Positions 49,301 through 61,215 of a DNA stretch of 64,000 bases are shown here, in pieces. The notes under the pieces were generated by a model. The model was not told the DNA's origin. It made no database searches and was given only the letters and a program-made list of their open reading frames with translations. A program made the translations under genes and the position numbers. The first letter of the stretch is position 1, and each line of letters opens with the position of its first letter. The stretch spans positions 100,886,877 to 100,950,876 of the forward strand of contig NC_059472.1 in NCBI RefSeq assembly GCF_018139145.2, read 5' to 3'. Source of the stretch: Gymnogyps californianus. Lineage: Eukaryota > Chordata > Aves > Accipitriformes > Cathartidae.

Positions 49301-52300
49301 GGATATAGCTGCTTAAGCTAATATGAAATATATGGTCAGCTTATAGATATTATGGGTGCAGTGGCATAGGTAGCTACATTTACATGCAAATAAAAAGGCC
49401 TTAAAGCTGTTTTTAAAGAGTAATGCTTGGACTGTGTCTATGTATGTGAGTAAACATTATTGTAGTGTACTGTATCATGGAAACTATTTCCTCAGTCACA
49501 ATATTGATTGACAAGTTAAATTTTCTGGGTGACTTGGAGTTTCGATATATGATGCTCATGCTAGGTATAAATGTGACAAGTTTACAGAAGAGCTGCCTGT
49601 GAAAACATAGGAACTAAAGATGTTCCTACTCCTCTTTAATTACCTAATAATTACATTTTTCCACTTTTGCTTTAGTATAGGAGTCAGAAGTATGTAGCAC
49701 ATCGATGGTCTCCCATCCTCAAGGCCCCTCTGCATACCTCCCTCTCCCCTCGCCCCGCCAACCAGGGCGTTGCCTTTAGGAGCAGAGGATGTGGGATCTC
49801 ATCTGTTTCCCATCGCAGTGAAGCTTCTTACCATCACTTACTACCTGCAGGTCAGAGGGGTGGCCAGTTGCTGTGGCTGTTGTGCCACTGGAGACAGTTT
49901 TTGAATGAACGTAGGAGGCGGAAGAAACAGAAACGGGTGAGTATGAGAAAAGGCTTTTCTGCTGAACATTTCACTGAGTATAACTGCGTATAATTTAACT
50001 GTACATTCACTTCTGCACAATCTCTGTGAAATACTGAGTATAAGTGAACAGTACAATGGCCATCCTACAGTCTATCAGTTTTATTTTTTTTCTCCATTTT
50101 AACAGCATTTCCCAGTTTAGCATTTTCCACAGGTGCTAATTCATTGTGTGTGCTTGGCTATGCATGACTAGCTACGAATGAGGAATATTGTTGCAAATAT
50201 GCTTTTGGATACAATTCCCTGGTAAACTTTGAGACAAGACCTGTGACAGAAATAGTATCAAATGCGGTTAGAAAAAAAAGCACAAGTTTTCAGGCACAAA
50301 TGGGGCCATACTTTGAATTGCCGCTCATTTTTAACTTTGTGTTCATTAGGACAAATTCTAACACAGTGAGGAGTTTAACCTGATCTAGAAAACCCACAAG
50401 AAGAACTTCTGTTGGCATGAGACCTGGGAAGCCCATGGCCTCCACTGCAATTCCCATTTTGGAATTTATTTCTCCCTTTCGGTCGGTCAGAAACCATTCA
50501 GTTTTCAGAACTTCTGGTTATGTTACAGTTATGCAGCTAAAAGCACAGAGCACGTGTATGTTTATAGTCCATAAAGAAACTGAACTGATACTGTGAAACA
50601 TGATCCAAATACTTCTAAAGCCAAAGGTGTTTTTTGATCATATCTATGTAATATAAACTGAAATGGCAAAATTGTTTACCTCTATCACATCCTGCAGTTA
50701 TCACATGGCATCAAAAAGGGAGTAAGCTGCTTAGGTATTTTAATTGTATCTGTGAACCCATTCGGATTTTCTTCTGTTTAACTCTGAATTTCCTGTGTCA
50801 AAATGGTTGGTTTGGAAATGCTGCTGTTATCCTTTCAAGTTACTTCAGTCTTGCTTTCCTCCTAACATTTTTGTCTGGGAGTAATGGTATGAAATTCATA
50901 GCAGCCAGAGTGCAGAGGAATCTAGAGATACTTTATACATACTTATCAATAATGCATTTCTCTACATTCTTAGGGGATCATATTTCCATAGGCAGTTGCA
51001 ATTAATTCAAAGCAACTGTAAGGTGAAAAAAAAACCAAACCCACAACAGGCCCTCCTATCCTCAGGGCTCTTGTCGAAATAGATACAACCATTACAGATC
51101 AGAACTTGTGTGTTTTATAGCAGCTGATAAGAATGCAGAATTGACAAGCGAGTGAGCAACAAAAACTACAGGCAAGAAGGTCCCTTCAATTTGCAAATAA
51201 ACCTATCCCGAGTTGCTGGTTTCAGTGTATGTTTAGCTCAGGTCACATGTCCTGGTGAACAGAAAGCATCTTCTGTTCAACATTGTGTCAACTATACTGG
51301 ACTCTTACAATGAAGGAAAAAAAAAACTAGCAACAACTTTCACAGGAAGGCTGTAATGGAAGGAAATTAATTAATCCATCTTTTATGTTGATGGCACAGG
51401 GAGTCTTGCTATTAAATTCAGTGGTAGTAGAATGGGCTCCAGTATGTTTTTCACATGTATGACTGCATCATGATCACTGTCTAGCTGCAGATGAGGGCAT
51501 GGGTCCACCAAACGCATAGAGGGAATTTTAGTCAAGTGAATATTTGCGTTTAATTGGGAACTCATGTAAAGAAGTGTTTTGGCCCTTACTTTGCCATTGC
51601 GGATTCGTTTATAGACAAGTGTAACACAGTGAAAAAGATAAGCACAAACCCAGACTAATACATCGTGTGATATAATGTAGATTAACTGTTGAATCACTAT
51701 TGCTAAAGTTAGTGGCTTTATGTTAGAAGTTTAATATTGCACAGTCTGCCATTTATTTTGGCACAATTATGTATCTTAAACACTTCAGCTATAGCTGCAG
51801 CTGATTAGCTATAGCCATATCAGAAAATACATGGATGATACAGTTGACTATATTTTAGTGCTTTTTATGAGGTAATACTGCTAATACTCCTTCATGATCC
51901 TGTGGCTGAAAAAGTTTTAATGCTTTTTTCCCCATTTGCATGTGCAATCTATCCTGCTGGCAAACTGCAATCCTGCCTTCTTTGAAACACACACCAGCCG
52001 AGAAGGCAGAGTTTACTTCCTGAGGTTTTCAAACTTTTTCAGAGTACTTTGTGACAGAGTCTCACAGATAACCTCACCTCCTGAGGGCACTGTCATAACA
52101 TCCTCTGGCAACTACTGCAGTGATTTACACTGAGAAACAGCATTAGGCCTGACCAGCATTGCATATTTTGAAACGTGAGGCCAGTATGGAGCAGTGGGAG
52201 AAAGCCAGTGGCACATTAAAAATGCCATAATACAAACACAAAGTAAGTTAGAGGACTCCAGCGTGGATCCGCAGAATGATTTGGATCAGGCCCTTAAATG

Positions 52301-52537
52301 AAGCCATCAAGAGCGTGTAAACTCTATATTAGATCTGCTCTGCAGTTGTTAATGAGGACATCTAGCACCCCCTGACCAGCCACTCTCTACAGACTGTCGC
52401 AGCAGATAAGACCGATAAAAAAATTCTGATTGCAAATACTCCGTAGAATCAAAATGGTTAACAGACCAAGATTTCAAAACAGTATATGATGCTAGAAGAT
52501 TGTGGTAGTAATAATAATAATGTAAATGCTAGCAGGT
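46336..52537. other. Unique non-coding DNA, nothing recognised
   Basis: About six kilobases of mainly AT-rich DNA. No recognised exons, RNA genes or repeat families. A weak MIR-like order of words near 48.7-48.8 kb was judged insufficient. A short (TAA)n run lies at about 52,508-52,522. Confidence 0.5.
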
Positions 52538-52610
52538 CTTTATATGGTATTTTGCAAAACATTCACATTCCTGTTTGCATGATCCTTGCAGTATTGTAGT
52601 TATATCAGTA
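52538..52610 (-). repeat. Possible MIR-type SINE relic, minus strand
   Basis: TATGGTATTTTGCAAAACATTCACATTCC...GATCCTTGCAGTATTGTAG follows the antisense order of a MIR tail (ATAGCATTTTGCAAAGTGCTTTCACAT...GATCCTCACAACAATCCTGTGAG). Divergence is high and only about 70 bases are covered. Confidence 0.25.
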
Positions 52611-53100
52611 TATGTTATATTTGTGTACACAAAAACATAAAATGCTCATCATAAAACAGTTAAACCAAAACACCTAGTTCTCTTCAGCAAAGTTTGGTCT
52701 GAATCTCCTGATTTTATTATCACAGTAACATAATGTAGGTTTTACACTTTCACCAGAGTTTCAGTGTTTGCTCTGCACAGGGATTTTTCTTTGTTAAGTT
52801 TTGAATACCGTGTGAAAATGAAGAATATAAATATAGCATTGAATGGACTAATTAATTCCAGATAGTGTAGTAACTTGAGAGTATTTTGTCTAAGGAAAGG
52901 CAGTTTGCTAAATCACATTACTGAATAATTTAAAATTCAAGATTTTTGTATAATCATATTTTGTGCCCTTTCAAATTCCTTTGTTATCACAGCTCAAGCT
53001 GTAAAACCTTCTGCCTCTTCTACCTCTAGAGAACAGTCTCCACTCATATACAGGATATTTAGAAGTACAGTAAATTGTATTTTAAGAAGACACAAAATAT
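52611..53100. other. Unique non-coding DNA, nothing recognised
   Basis: AT-rich unique DNA. No exon or repeat family recognised. Confidence 0.5.
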
Positions 53101-53370
53101 CTAAAATCCAAAGGTTTCAAGAACATTATTATTTAGGTAGGATAGGCTGTTATTTAATAACATTAGAGTCAAAGCTGAATACAAACCCAATCTTTAAATT
53201 CTTTTTTGCGTAGCATTTCTAAAAGTGTATTTTGAATAAAAAGCCATATTCTAAATATGCTTTCTTGTCCAGTTTTAACATGAACAAATACTGAAAGACT
53301 TAATTAGGTGTCATAAGATCACGCTGTATTATATAACTATGTGCTATAAACATGCATTTTCCCCAAAAGA
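53101..53370. promoter_or_regulatory. Candidate AT-rich conserved non-coding block
   Basis: A non-repetitive AT-rich block with words such as GTTATTTAATAAC (a near-perfect HNF1-like palindrome at about 53,150-53,162), TCTAAATATGC, TTAATTAGGTGTC and CATGCATTTTCC. These suggest homeodomain and NKX-type sites. The style resembles an enhancer; conservation is untested. Confidence 0.25.
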
Positions 53371-54544
53371 AATACAACACAGTCATATAAATAAGAAGAA
53401 ATACTGCTTACCTTCCTTCCTTAGAAAATATTCCCTGAAGGCAGAGTAAATCTGGTTATAAAATGAAAAACAAGCCTGAAGTGTACAACTCACACACATA
53501 CAGACAGCAGATACAGTTGTCTCCATGAAGAATGCCTGTTTCTAGCCTTCTGTACATGTTTCTCACTTCTCCACATTGTAGTTATGCTACAAGGACTCAA
53601 ACTATGCTTAAAATACTATTCTGTAGTGTAGCTATAGGCACCAACATATTGCATAAATGGTACTTACTGTTCCAGAAGTCATGCATCATCCTATAGGAAA
53701 TTTACACCTCCAAAACAGGGATTTGTTACAACCAAGCAGATTGTGGCAAAACACTGCGCCTGGCTTGTCAGAAAAAGTTGTTACTTTCAGTGATCGGCAC
53801 ATATTCACAAAGCACAGTATCTTTACATTTATGTGTGTGCATGCGTACCTGCATACACACATCTACAGAAGGAGTCGCAGCCTGTCTCTCACAACCACAT
53901 GCTAATTGCTGAATAGGGGAAAAATCTTGTTAGTATTACCCGCGATCGTTTGTCTTGACCATGGCTTTTGCATACATTTTTCATGTAGTACAACCAAGAC
54001 CAGTGATGCTAGAAAGCATTTCTAACTGACTCAGCCACGAGTAATTATTCACATAAGGCACCGAACTCGTTTTGGCTTCCCTTGCGAGAGCGCTGCTACT
54101 GCAGCAGCAGTGCAGGGTCTCTCTGCTGGTACTCGTTTGCTGCAGTCTTTGTGCATGAGTATACGTTATAAACAAATTAGTAACACAATGACATCCAATA
54201 CCCAAGAACTAAAGAAAATCATGGAGAATCAATCAGATCCTACAGCAGGCAGGTAGATTGGCTGTAAAAACATTTAACAGTAGATAATTTTTTCCTGTGC
54301 TGTCAAAGTTAAAGGTACCAAAAGGAAGCATACACTAAGGCATTTTTGTTCCACTGTGATATTGATCCAATGCCAGACGTAGTGAAACACAATGGGCACA
54401 CAGTCAGCCTTGGTAAATTAGGTAAATTAGAGATCATTTGATGGTATTCTATTGTTGCTATTGTAATCACAGTAATTTTCACTGGTAATGGTGCTTCGTG
54501 ATGAAGTGCGGTTCTCACAGGATAATTGTGAAAGGTATCGAAAG
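53371..54544. other. Unique non-coding DNA, nothing recognised
   Basis: Contains a 9-base tandem duplication (GGTAAATTA twice, 54,412-54,429). No exon or repeat family recognised. Confidence 0.5.
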
Positions 54545-54850
54545 ATTCAGGGTGTAGCATCTGGTTTTAAAAGCTCTTCAGATTCAAATTGGCATTTTAC
54601 TTTATCTTGAAAATTTATTAGAGATTCAGATCATGCCGATTTAAATGGAAAGGTGAAAGCAGGGTAATTTCAATCTATGAATTATTCAGATTCAGACTGG
54701 TGAAATTGCCATCCATGAACTGATTCTCTGACAGTCTCTTTTGCAGAGCCTCCATTACGCTTGTCATTTTTATTTCTTTATCTACAATCTCTTTCTCAGT
54801 TACTGAGATCGTCCCTTAGGGCTGTGCTTCACAAACCAAGTATTTCAAAT
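54545..54850. promoter_or_regulatory. Candidate conserved non-coding block
   Basis: Balanced AT-rich sequence with repeated TTCAGATTC/GATTCAGAT words (near 54,577, 54,623 and 54,688), TAATTTC and ATTACGCTTGTC. No simple repeats and no open frame. The style is enhancer-like; conservation is inferred only. Confidence 0.22.
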
Positions 54851-54967
54851 TGGCAATAACCTAAATGTGTTGCTGTCTCAAATCGCAGTCTCCACAGGCT
54901 GTCTTTTCCAAATCATTAAAAACCACATCCACGATGGTGTCTGTTAGGCTCTTCGATTAGATGAATT
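54851..54967. other. Short unique stretch before the A24 tract
   Basis: Nothing recognised. No AATAAA directly precedes the A run, which argues against a processed-pseudogene tail. Confidence 0.5.
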
Positions 54968-54991
54968 AAAAAAAAAAAAAAAAAAAAAAAA
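54968..54991 (+). repeat. A24 homopolymer
   Basis: Twenty-four A in a row, the longest homopolymer in the window. It could be a retrocopy tail or plain slippage. No retrocopied coding sequence, poly(A) signal or flanking duplication was found beside it. Confidence 0.9.
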
Positions 54992-55272
54992 CAGCAAAGA
55001 GAAGAGACCAGGGCGTCATATCGAAGAAGAGTTATGTTCCTGTAACAGTCCAGCAAAGAAAGTGGTGCTTTGTGCTTGTTCCTTTGTTGTCAGTGTAACC
55101 CATTCTAGTTGCATAGCATCACGCAGAAAGAAACAACTGTTAAAGCAGGCTGACTTCATGCCCTGATTTCCAGCAGGAGTAGATAAGGGCTGCATTATAG
55201 ACAGACTAATCCACGCAAATATACACTCAGAGACCAAGCACAATTAATAGCTTCTTACAGGCAAGAAAAACA
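54992..55272. other. Unique non-coding DNA, nothing recognised
   Basis: No feature recognised between the A24 tract and the TAG/TTG repeat. Confidence 0.5.
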
Positions 55273-55316
55273 GAAGTAGTAGTAGTTGTAGTTGTAGTAA
55301 TTGTAGTATTAGAAGA
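55273..55316 (+). repeat. Imperfect (GTA/GTT) trinucleotide repeat
   Basis: GTAGTAGTAGTTGTAGTTGTAGTAATTGTAGTATTAG: an interrupted trinucleotide repeat shading into AGAAGAAGGAG. Confidence 0.8.
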
Positions 55317-58300
55317 AGGAGAAGCGACTGGATAACCGAAAGGGTTTCATTCTCTCAGACTCCAACTGATACAGATTGCAATCCCAGAGACTCTCCACTT
55401 GATGGCTGGTTGTGTCATCGCTAGTCGACTGCTGCCCTGTATCCAGAAGGACTGGGATTGATTTAGGTCAGAGAGTCTGGTTTCTTGTTTAAGCTTTGCT
55501 CTAACTGATGTAAGAAATTGCGGCAATCTGTATTACCAATCTATATGACCTGGGATGCTGGCACAGCTTCGGCAGTGGAATGCCTGCGAAGGCCCCAGTC
55601 GGACAAACAGTGACAAGTACCATCTCCTTTGTCCTATTGCTGCAGGTATATCACCGTGGCATAAAAAAAACCCTCTTAGTACACAAAGTGGGAAACCAGG
55701 CGTTCTTCCTCAGAGGCAATTTGGGTACAGAGCTCCGAGCAGTCCCTGCTCAGCTGAAAACGCTGCCAGGCTGAAGCCAACGCATCCAGGCTGTGTGTCT
55801 GTTCCTATGCTAACACCAGGAAAATTTCCCTCGTATGAAAAAGACAAGAATAAAAAAAATCTATGCTGCTTTGTGCCTGGTTCTATGCGTCTGCTTTGCC
55901 GCACTGCGACTAGAAAACTGCAGCAGTAAGAGCTCTGGCAGTTGCGATAATGTAGAAAGCAGCAGCTCTGTGACACAGCAGTCAGCTGACTCGCAGTGTT
56001 ATCATTCAATGTCCTCTATAGAATAAGGCCAGTTTCTAAGGTAGCACCAGGAGGATGACCTTGCATACAAAAATTGGGCTAGAAGGAACGGCAAGACTTG
56101 TGTACACCTGCAAGTGATTTTGGGGTGATGTATAGCATTATCATTGGGAGCTTGTGGGTCTTTAATGGTCTCTTTTCCCTTCCTTCTTTCCTTCTTATTT
56201 ACAAAACAGAACTTGTCATTTATTGAGCAGTTTTCCTTCTATCATGAAATAGTCAGTATGGTCATATACAGCTGATGGCAACAGTTACGATTAATAACAG
56301 TGGTTAGGTAAACTATTTTTAAAGTATTGCTTGTAAACCACATTTCTACAAGAAAACCTGGTGGGTTTTGATTAACTTCCCCCCTCCCTGTGACTATGGA
56401 CATGCTCCAGGAGAGAGAAAGTAATCGGGTGAACACCCCGAAAGGCAAGTCCTAATTGGCAAGAGCACGTTTCTGAGTTCTCACTGAGGCATCTAACTAC
56501 CTAGACTGATTTTCACAGATGTCTGTAGCTCCCAGCTAAATTCACTGGGAAAATTTGGTCACTCATGCCTCTGGGAAGTCAGAGGGGAGAACTTTAAAGT
56601 TACAGCTGGCAAATATGGGAACTGATTAAAGTTTGGAGTCAACAGGAATCAAGTGCCCCACCGCCACCTGGGACGTTGAAAGTTCCCTTGGGGAACATCA
56701 GGCATGCTCTCGAAAAACTTCACCATGTGTCTAGCTGCTTAAATTATACCTAAAGCTAGAGCAGCTCCATCAGAAATTGCTATAAATCAACTTTCCAATC
56801 ACTTCTTACTGAAAGAATTTATATTATATTGCATTACCCTTGGCCTAGGACAGATCAGCTTCCACTCGTCTCAGTGGACATGCTATACTTGCTGAGGCCG
56901 GAACTAAATTGGCTCTCACAGTTACTACTGTAGACTGTGCATTTCAGTAAGGCACATTATAAGTTCATTATAAAGTAAGGAAGCAAGCATTATATACCAA
57001 GCTGGTATTCCCTGCAGTAACTCTGCTCATGCTAGATTACATCAGCATTAAAGTGGACATAATAAAGAATTCTGTTATAACACAGCAATTTGCACCAAAA
57101 CCACAAACAAACTGTAATAAAGCCATAAAAATGGTAAAAGCTGTGCTGTATCTTTAAGGTGCAATTCTCTTAGACAACACAAAGAGCAGAGCACCCATGC
57201 AAAGACTGTGTGTCCATTGCTATATTGCCTCAGGGGGAGAAATGTCTGTTCTCATGCATAGCCAGTTAATGGATGAGTAATATAGCCACAGTCCTGTCTC
57301 TTCCTCAATCATTTTTTATTAAATGCCCCAAAGGCCACTATTTCTGCAATCAGCAAAATCAGCACAGACGTCTAGTGGGAAGATGCCTGTGCCCTCCTCC
57401 TCCCCCTTACAACTAACCGACCGCACTCCTCAATTACGGGCTGTGCCTCCACAGCCCCGTACGCTTGATATTCAAGAATATCTTTTTATTTGCTATTCTG
57501 GGATCTCTGATAGAAGCCAGGAAGAAGCATGAAGTCTAAGGCAAACTCCGAGAAGCCAAGGATGCCAGTTTTCCTGCCTTAAAGGATTTGCTGGATGACT
57601 AGTGTTGTCTTGACTGTGCCAATGAAATTTCTTTTTCTGCTGAGCTCCTCCCCATGGCCTCACTTTCTGGCTTCAAGATAAGCTGGATGGCTGTTCCTCC
57701 AACAGGGGTCTTTCAAGCAGCAGCTCTTCCTAAGTGAAAGATGGTCTGTAGATGGCAGAAGACGTGTTTCCGCCAACCATTACAGCCGTGGGAGGGGAGA
57801 GGGCAGGAGGGAGCACTTCTCTCCTCTTCCCCAACCACCAACTCTGTGGGGCCAGCTACAGCTGTAACAATCACCAACCGAAAGTTTCTCCCAAGTATTT
57901 TCCCCTGTAATCCTGTTGTGTCTTTGGGGATAGGCAGAGGCATTTTATTCCCCCAAAGCGCTGCAAGGCTGGAGCATATATCTTGCGACCTTTGCTGAGG
58001 AAGGGGTGAGGGAAGCCAGCTGGCTCTGGCGGCGGTGCCCTGCGGGATCGGCGATGTGTGAAACGCAGGATGGGGCATATCCACTGACAACAGTTCAGGA
58101 GCTCTCCTAAAACCCACATTAGGGTTTGGTTCCGAGATTGACTTTTCACTTTAGTTTTCTTGTGTTGATGAAGGCTAATGCAATTTCCTGAAACGTGTGC
58201 AGAGCTCCAGCTCCTTTTCTAGTCATTAACACACACATCTCCCCCCAGGAACAAGATCCTAATTTGGTTTTCTTAAAGTCTGTTGCAGAAGATTCAAAGT

Positions 58301-58499
58301 TGAGTGTTTTGATCAGTTCTTGGCTATGTATCCATGTGTGTGTACTCTATTACACTGCATTACATTACATTATGTTTCGGGTAGAGAAACCACACATGGA
58401 CAAATTTGGGAAAAGTGACTAAAACATTGAAACTTTTACCTTGTTTACCACTTAATAACTCCGGGAACCGAACAGGTTAAAATTTTGCCTCTTTTCTCC
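55317..58499. other. Unique non-coding DNA, nothing recognised
   Basis: Open frames around 55,555-55,929 and 57,713-58,117 overlap others in several phases and match no family I recognise. A small ATTAC-type repeat lies near 58,350-58,372. Confidence 0.5.
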
Positions 58500-58700
58500 C
58501 CTTTTCTTTTTTATTGAAATGAAAATTGCATCCAAGCCCATAAACTGGATGCCAAGTTTTAGCTGAACACAATTAGAAACAGCTTAAATATTAAACTGAA
58601 AGCTGAAGGGCCAATGACATTAAAGGGACGCTCTCTCACAGGCTCTTAACTGTAGCACTGCTGACAGGATGCTGTATTAGAGCTGAATTTTTAAGGTATC
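58500..58700. promoter_or_regulatory. Candidate conserved non-coding block
   Basis: Non-repetitive block with TTTATTGAAATGAAAATTGCATCC, ACACAATTAG, AATATTAAACTG and a CCAATGACATTAAAGGG stretch (CCAAT box followed by homeodomain-like ATTA). The style suggests an enhancer. No transcription signal or ORF is seen. Confidence 0.22.
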
Positions 58701-58829
58701 ACCAAATATATTCCATGTATTATGTTAAATTACAAGCTCAAAACGTATTACAAGTCTTTTGGATGTTGTGTTCCCCCTTCCTAAACATGTACAACACCAT
58801 GTTCATTCAGCTGATGTTATTTTAAAATC
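58701..58829. other. Unique non-coding DNA
   Basis: Nothing recognised. Confidence 0.5.
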
Positions 58830-59130
58830 TCAGAGCATCACTGCAAATTAATAAGGCTGTTCTATGTTCTATGCTTTTTCTCTGTTTCTTATGTTGGTTA
58901 TAGTTTTTAGTCAATGCATATACTTAAATGCTATTTTTTTAATCAACTAATATTTATTTCAAATGGATCTTTTCAGTTTTCTTTTTTACTTGTCAGATTT
59001 TAGTAAATCCAGTTGCTTTGATTTTAATGATGCTGTTGTGTAACAAAGTAACAGGGAATACATTAATCTACAGGTTTTTCCTGTCCATTATTAGTTGACC
59101 TAGTTTTTTATTCCTTCCCAATGTACAAAC
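58830..59130. promoter_or_regulatory. Candidate AT-rich conserved non-coding block
   Basis: Smooth AT-rich sequence with CAAATTAATAAGG, TCAATGCATATAC, TTTTTTAATCAACTAATATTTATTTC and TTTGATTTTAATGATG, and no simple repeats. Homeodomain- and POU-type words are dense. The only evidence is style and motif content. Confidence 0.22.
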
Positions 59131-59225
59131 CTTGGGCCTTCAGGTATTTAAAATAATATACACACATTGTATAAGATCTTCCCAACAGCTAGTTCTTTTA
59201 AGATTTCAGTGAAGTAGCATATTGA

Positions 59226-59237
59226 CCCCCCCCCCCC
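59226..59237 (+). repeat. C12 homopolymer
   Basis: Twelve C in a row on the plus strand, followed by ACC; prone to length errors in assembly. Confidence 0.9.
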
Positions 59238-59807
59238 ACCGCTCCCTATATCTTCAGTAAGCTTCATGTAAGTCAAGTCTACTGGGAGAAAAGAAAATCC
59301 AAAACTCTTGCTTTTCTTCAACAGAATTTGCCAAGGAACTGTCTTTTCTAAAAACCTGAAAACGCTTTCAGAACTGGTCCCTAAATACACATAAAAAATG
59401 GCCTTATCAAGTGGGACTCAAACTCGAGGTAGAGAATTAAACTTTTACAAGCTGCCCTTGGAAGACTAACAGGGGCTAATTAAAAATATAACTCTCGTCA
59501 CAGAAGTGAAAGAGAATCCTGTGTATTTCCCAATCCTGCTTCTGCAAATCCTTCCTGCTGAAACAGCTGAATCAGAACAAATTGCTTGTGTGCGAGTTAC
59601 TTCAGCCATATGGTGAAAGAAAAAAGAGCCGTGTGCCTCCTCAGCTATGTAGTAAATAGGAACTACCTCCATGTGGTTTTACACATTTATAGCTAATGTG
59701 GAGACCTAAATGTGAAATCAGGGAAATGAAGTGAATTTGTGAGTCTCCCTCTGGGTCTTAGGGCTTATAACCTATTAAAAAGATGATATTCAACCAGCTA
59801 CAGATAA
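59238..59807. other. Unique non-coding DNA, nothing recognised
   Basis: No repeat family or exon recognised. Confidence 0.5.
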
Positions 59808-59823
59808 ATATATATATATATAT
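59808..59823. repeat. (AT)8 microsatellite
   Basis: Alternating AT, about eight units. Confidence 0.85.
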
Positions 59824-60134
59824 TGCAATGCTGATTATTCTGCTATGAATAAGCTTTTTCGTTCAAGTGATTAAAATACAAACAAAAGTAACTGTGAAAA
59901 ACAGAACAACATGGCAATCTGCATAAACCACTAACAATAACATGGAAATTTTTTGATCCAAAGCGCGAGAGGATCACTGCACAAGGTTGGTGAATAGGAT
60001 GCGACAGGAATGTCAGTAAAGGACAGGCACAAAAGAGACATCTTGTTGTCTGTGGCACATCATTGGTGTCAGTCACTAATGATCTCCTTGACATGTTGAG
60101 TACATAGCTCAGAATGTATCAACATTACTTCTTT

Positions 60135-60181
60135 TTTCTATCATATTAATGGAAGTCAGTTTAAACTTTCTATGATAGAAA
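60135..60181. repeat. Inverted repeat: perfect 10-bp arms, 27-base spacer
   Basis: TTTCTATCAT (60,135-60,144) and ATGATAGAAA (60,172-60,181) are exact complements. Pairing extends a few bases outward (TTTT against AAAG) with a mismatch or bulge. A small hairpin or a relic of a miniature transposon is possible; no TA or 8-bp flanking duplication is apparent. Confidence 0.65.
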
Positions 60182-60699
60182 CAAAGGCTTGTGCAAAGGG
60201 GTGGTTGCGTGTCTTGAGGAAGATTAAAATTACATGTTTGACCTTATTTGGATGTGGCATTTGATAAATCTGGGATAATTAATCATGGAATAATCTATGA
60301 GATATTATCCATTTGGGGCCTCCGTTTTTTCAGCTTTTGTTTGTGCTTCAGTTGGTATTTCTGTTTGCTGAGAAAGACTGCAGTAGTGCCAGGGATGAAT
60401 GAGGAAACAATCCTGGAGAGAAAGAAAAAGCGAAAAATATGGCATAAAGTAGGGAACCTCTATAAAAGGACAAAACTGAGTGAGTGCACTGAACATATTG
60501 GCCAAATGCAGCAGTCTGCAGATAAAAAGCCATCAATCTGCTACAGCCCACTGAGAAACCTGAAATTCTCCCCAGACTTTCAGGACCCTAATCCTCTAAT
60601 AAAAACAGTTCACACCTATATCCAGAACCCCAAGCTCTCATCAGTGTTTACATGGTTGTGTGTTTTTGTGTGTTTGATATGTAATGATTTTATTTAAAA
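60182..60699. other. Non-coding DNA with an unrecognised 149-codon frame
   Basis: The frame at 60,248-60,697 starts with a hydrophobic segment and has a basic middle (ERKKKRK), but no domain I recognise. Its hydrophobic ends come from T-rich sequence. A shadow open frame is more likely than a gene. Confidence 0.4.
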
Positions 60700-60865
60700 T
60701 TGCCATGCTCCTAATAGATGCAGTTTTAACGATCACTATTGCTTGCAATTAGAAAATAAATAAATTTGTTCATTGAAATCATTAAAATACACCCTGCTAA
60801 AAATAAAAATTGCAAATAGAAACAAACATGCAGGGAAGTGCTAAAGTGAATGCAATCATTTCCAG
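60700..60865. promoter_or_regulatory. Candidate conserved non-coding block
   Basis: A compact AT-rich block with GCAATTAG, AAATAAATAAATTTGTTC (FOX-like), GAAATCATTAAAATAC and GTGAATGCAATCATTTCC. No simple-repeat explanation beyond the short AAAT run. Enhancer-like in style only. Confidence 0.25.
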
Positions 60866-61079
60866 ATTTAAAACAGCCTCCCCACACTCACACCCCCCCT
60901 TTCCACTACTGGGTGGTCACGGACTCATGGCTGTTACTACTGGTTTTCTTTAGAGTCATTCCAGACTTCTATTTTCACTCACTTAAAAATGGGAAGAAAC
61001 AGAGGTATTGACTTAATTTCTACACGCTCTGCACTATGTTTCAAAATCTATCCCTAAGGAAGCAGGCTCCTGAAATGGT

Positions 61080-61215
61080 GGTGGAGTGTTCCTAATCAGT
61101 GGAGCAGTGGGACTCTGGAAGAGGCTTGTGGTCAGGAGAACTAGGGCTAAAAAAACCCTATTATCCCTCAGGATGGAACTTGTGAGGTTTATAGAGGGCA
61201 GTATATGACATACAG
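61080..61215 (+). mobile_element. Possible ancient CR1 3'-end relic
   Basis: CTAAAAAAACCCTATTA...CAGGATGGAACTTGTGAGGTTTATAGAGGGCAGTATATGACATACAGGCTG resembles the old CR1 motif AAAAAACCTAAC...AAAATGGAGCTTGATAAATTTATGGAGGGAATGGTATGATG, preceded by an AGTGG/GGACTCTGGAAGAGGC segment (usual TCTGGAACAGCC). The 3' terminal part is not recognisable. Weaker evidence than the 42 kb copy. Confidence 0.4.

Noticed and set aside
60248..60697. 149-codon open frame with a basic segment
   Set aside because: Hydrophobic ends come from T-rich DNA; no homology recognised. Left as an unlikely small-protein candidate.
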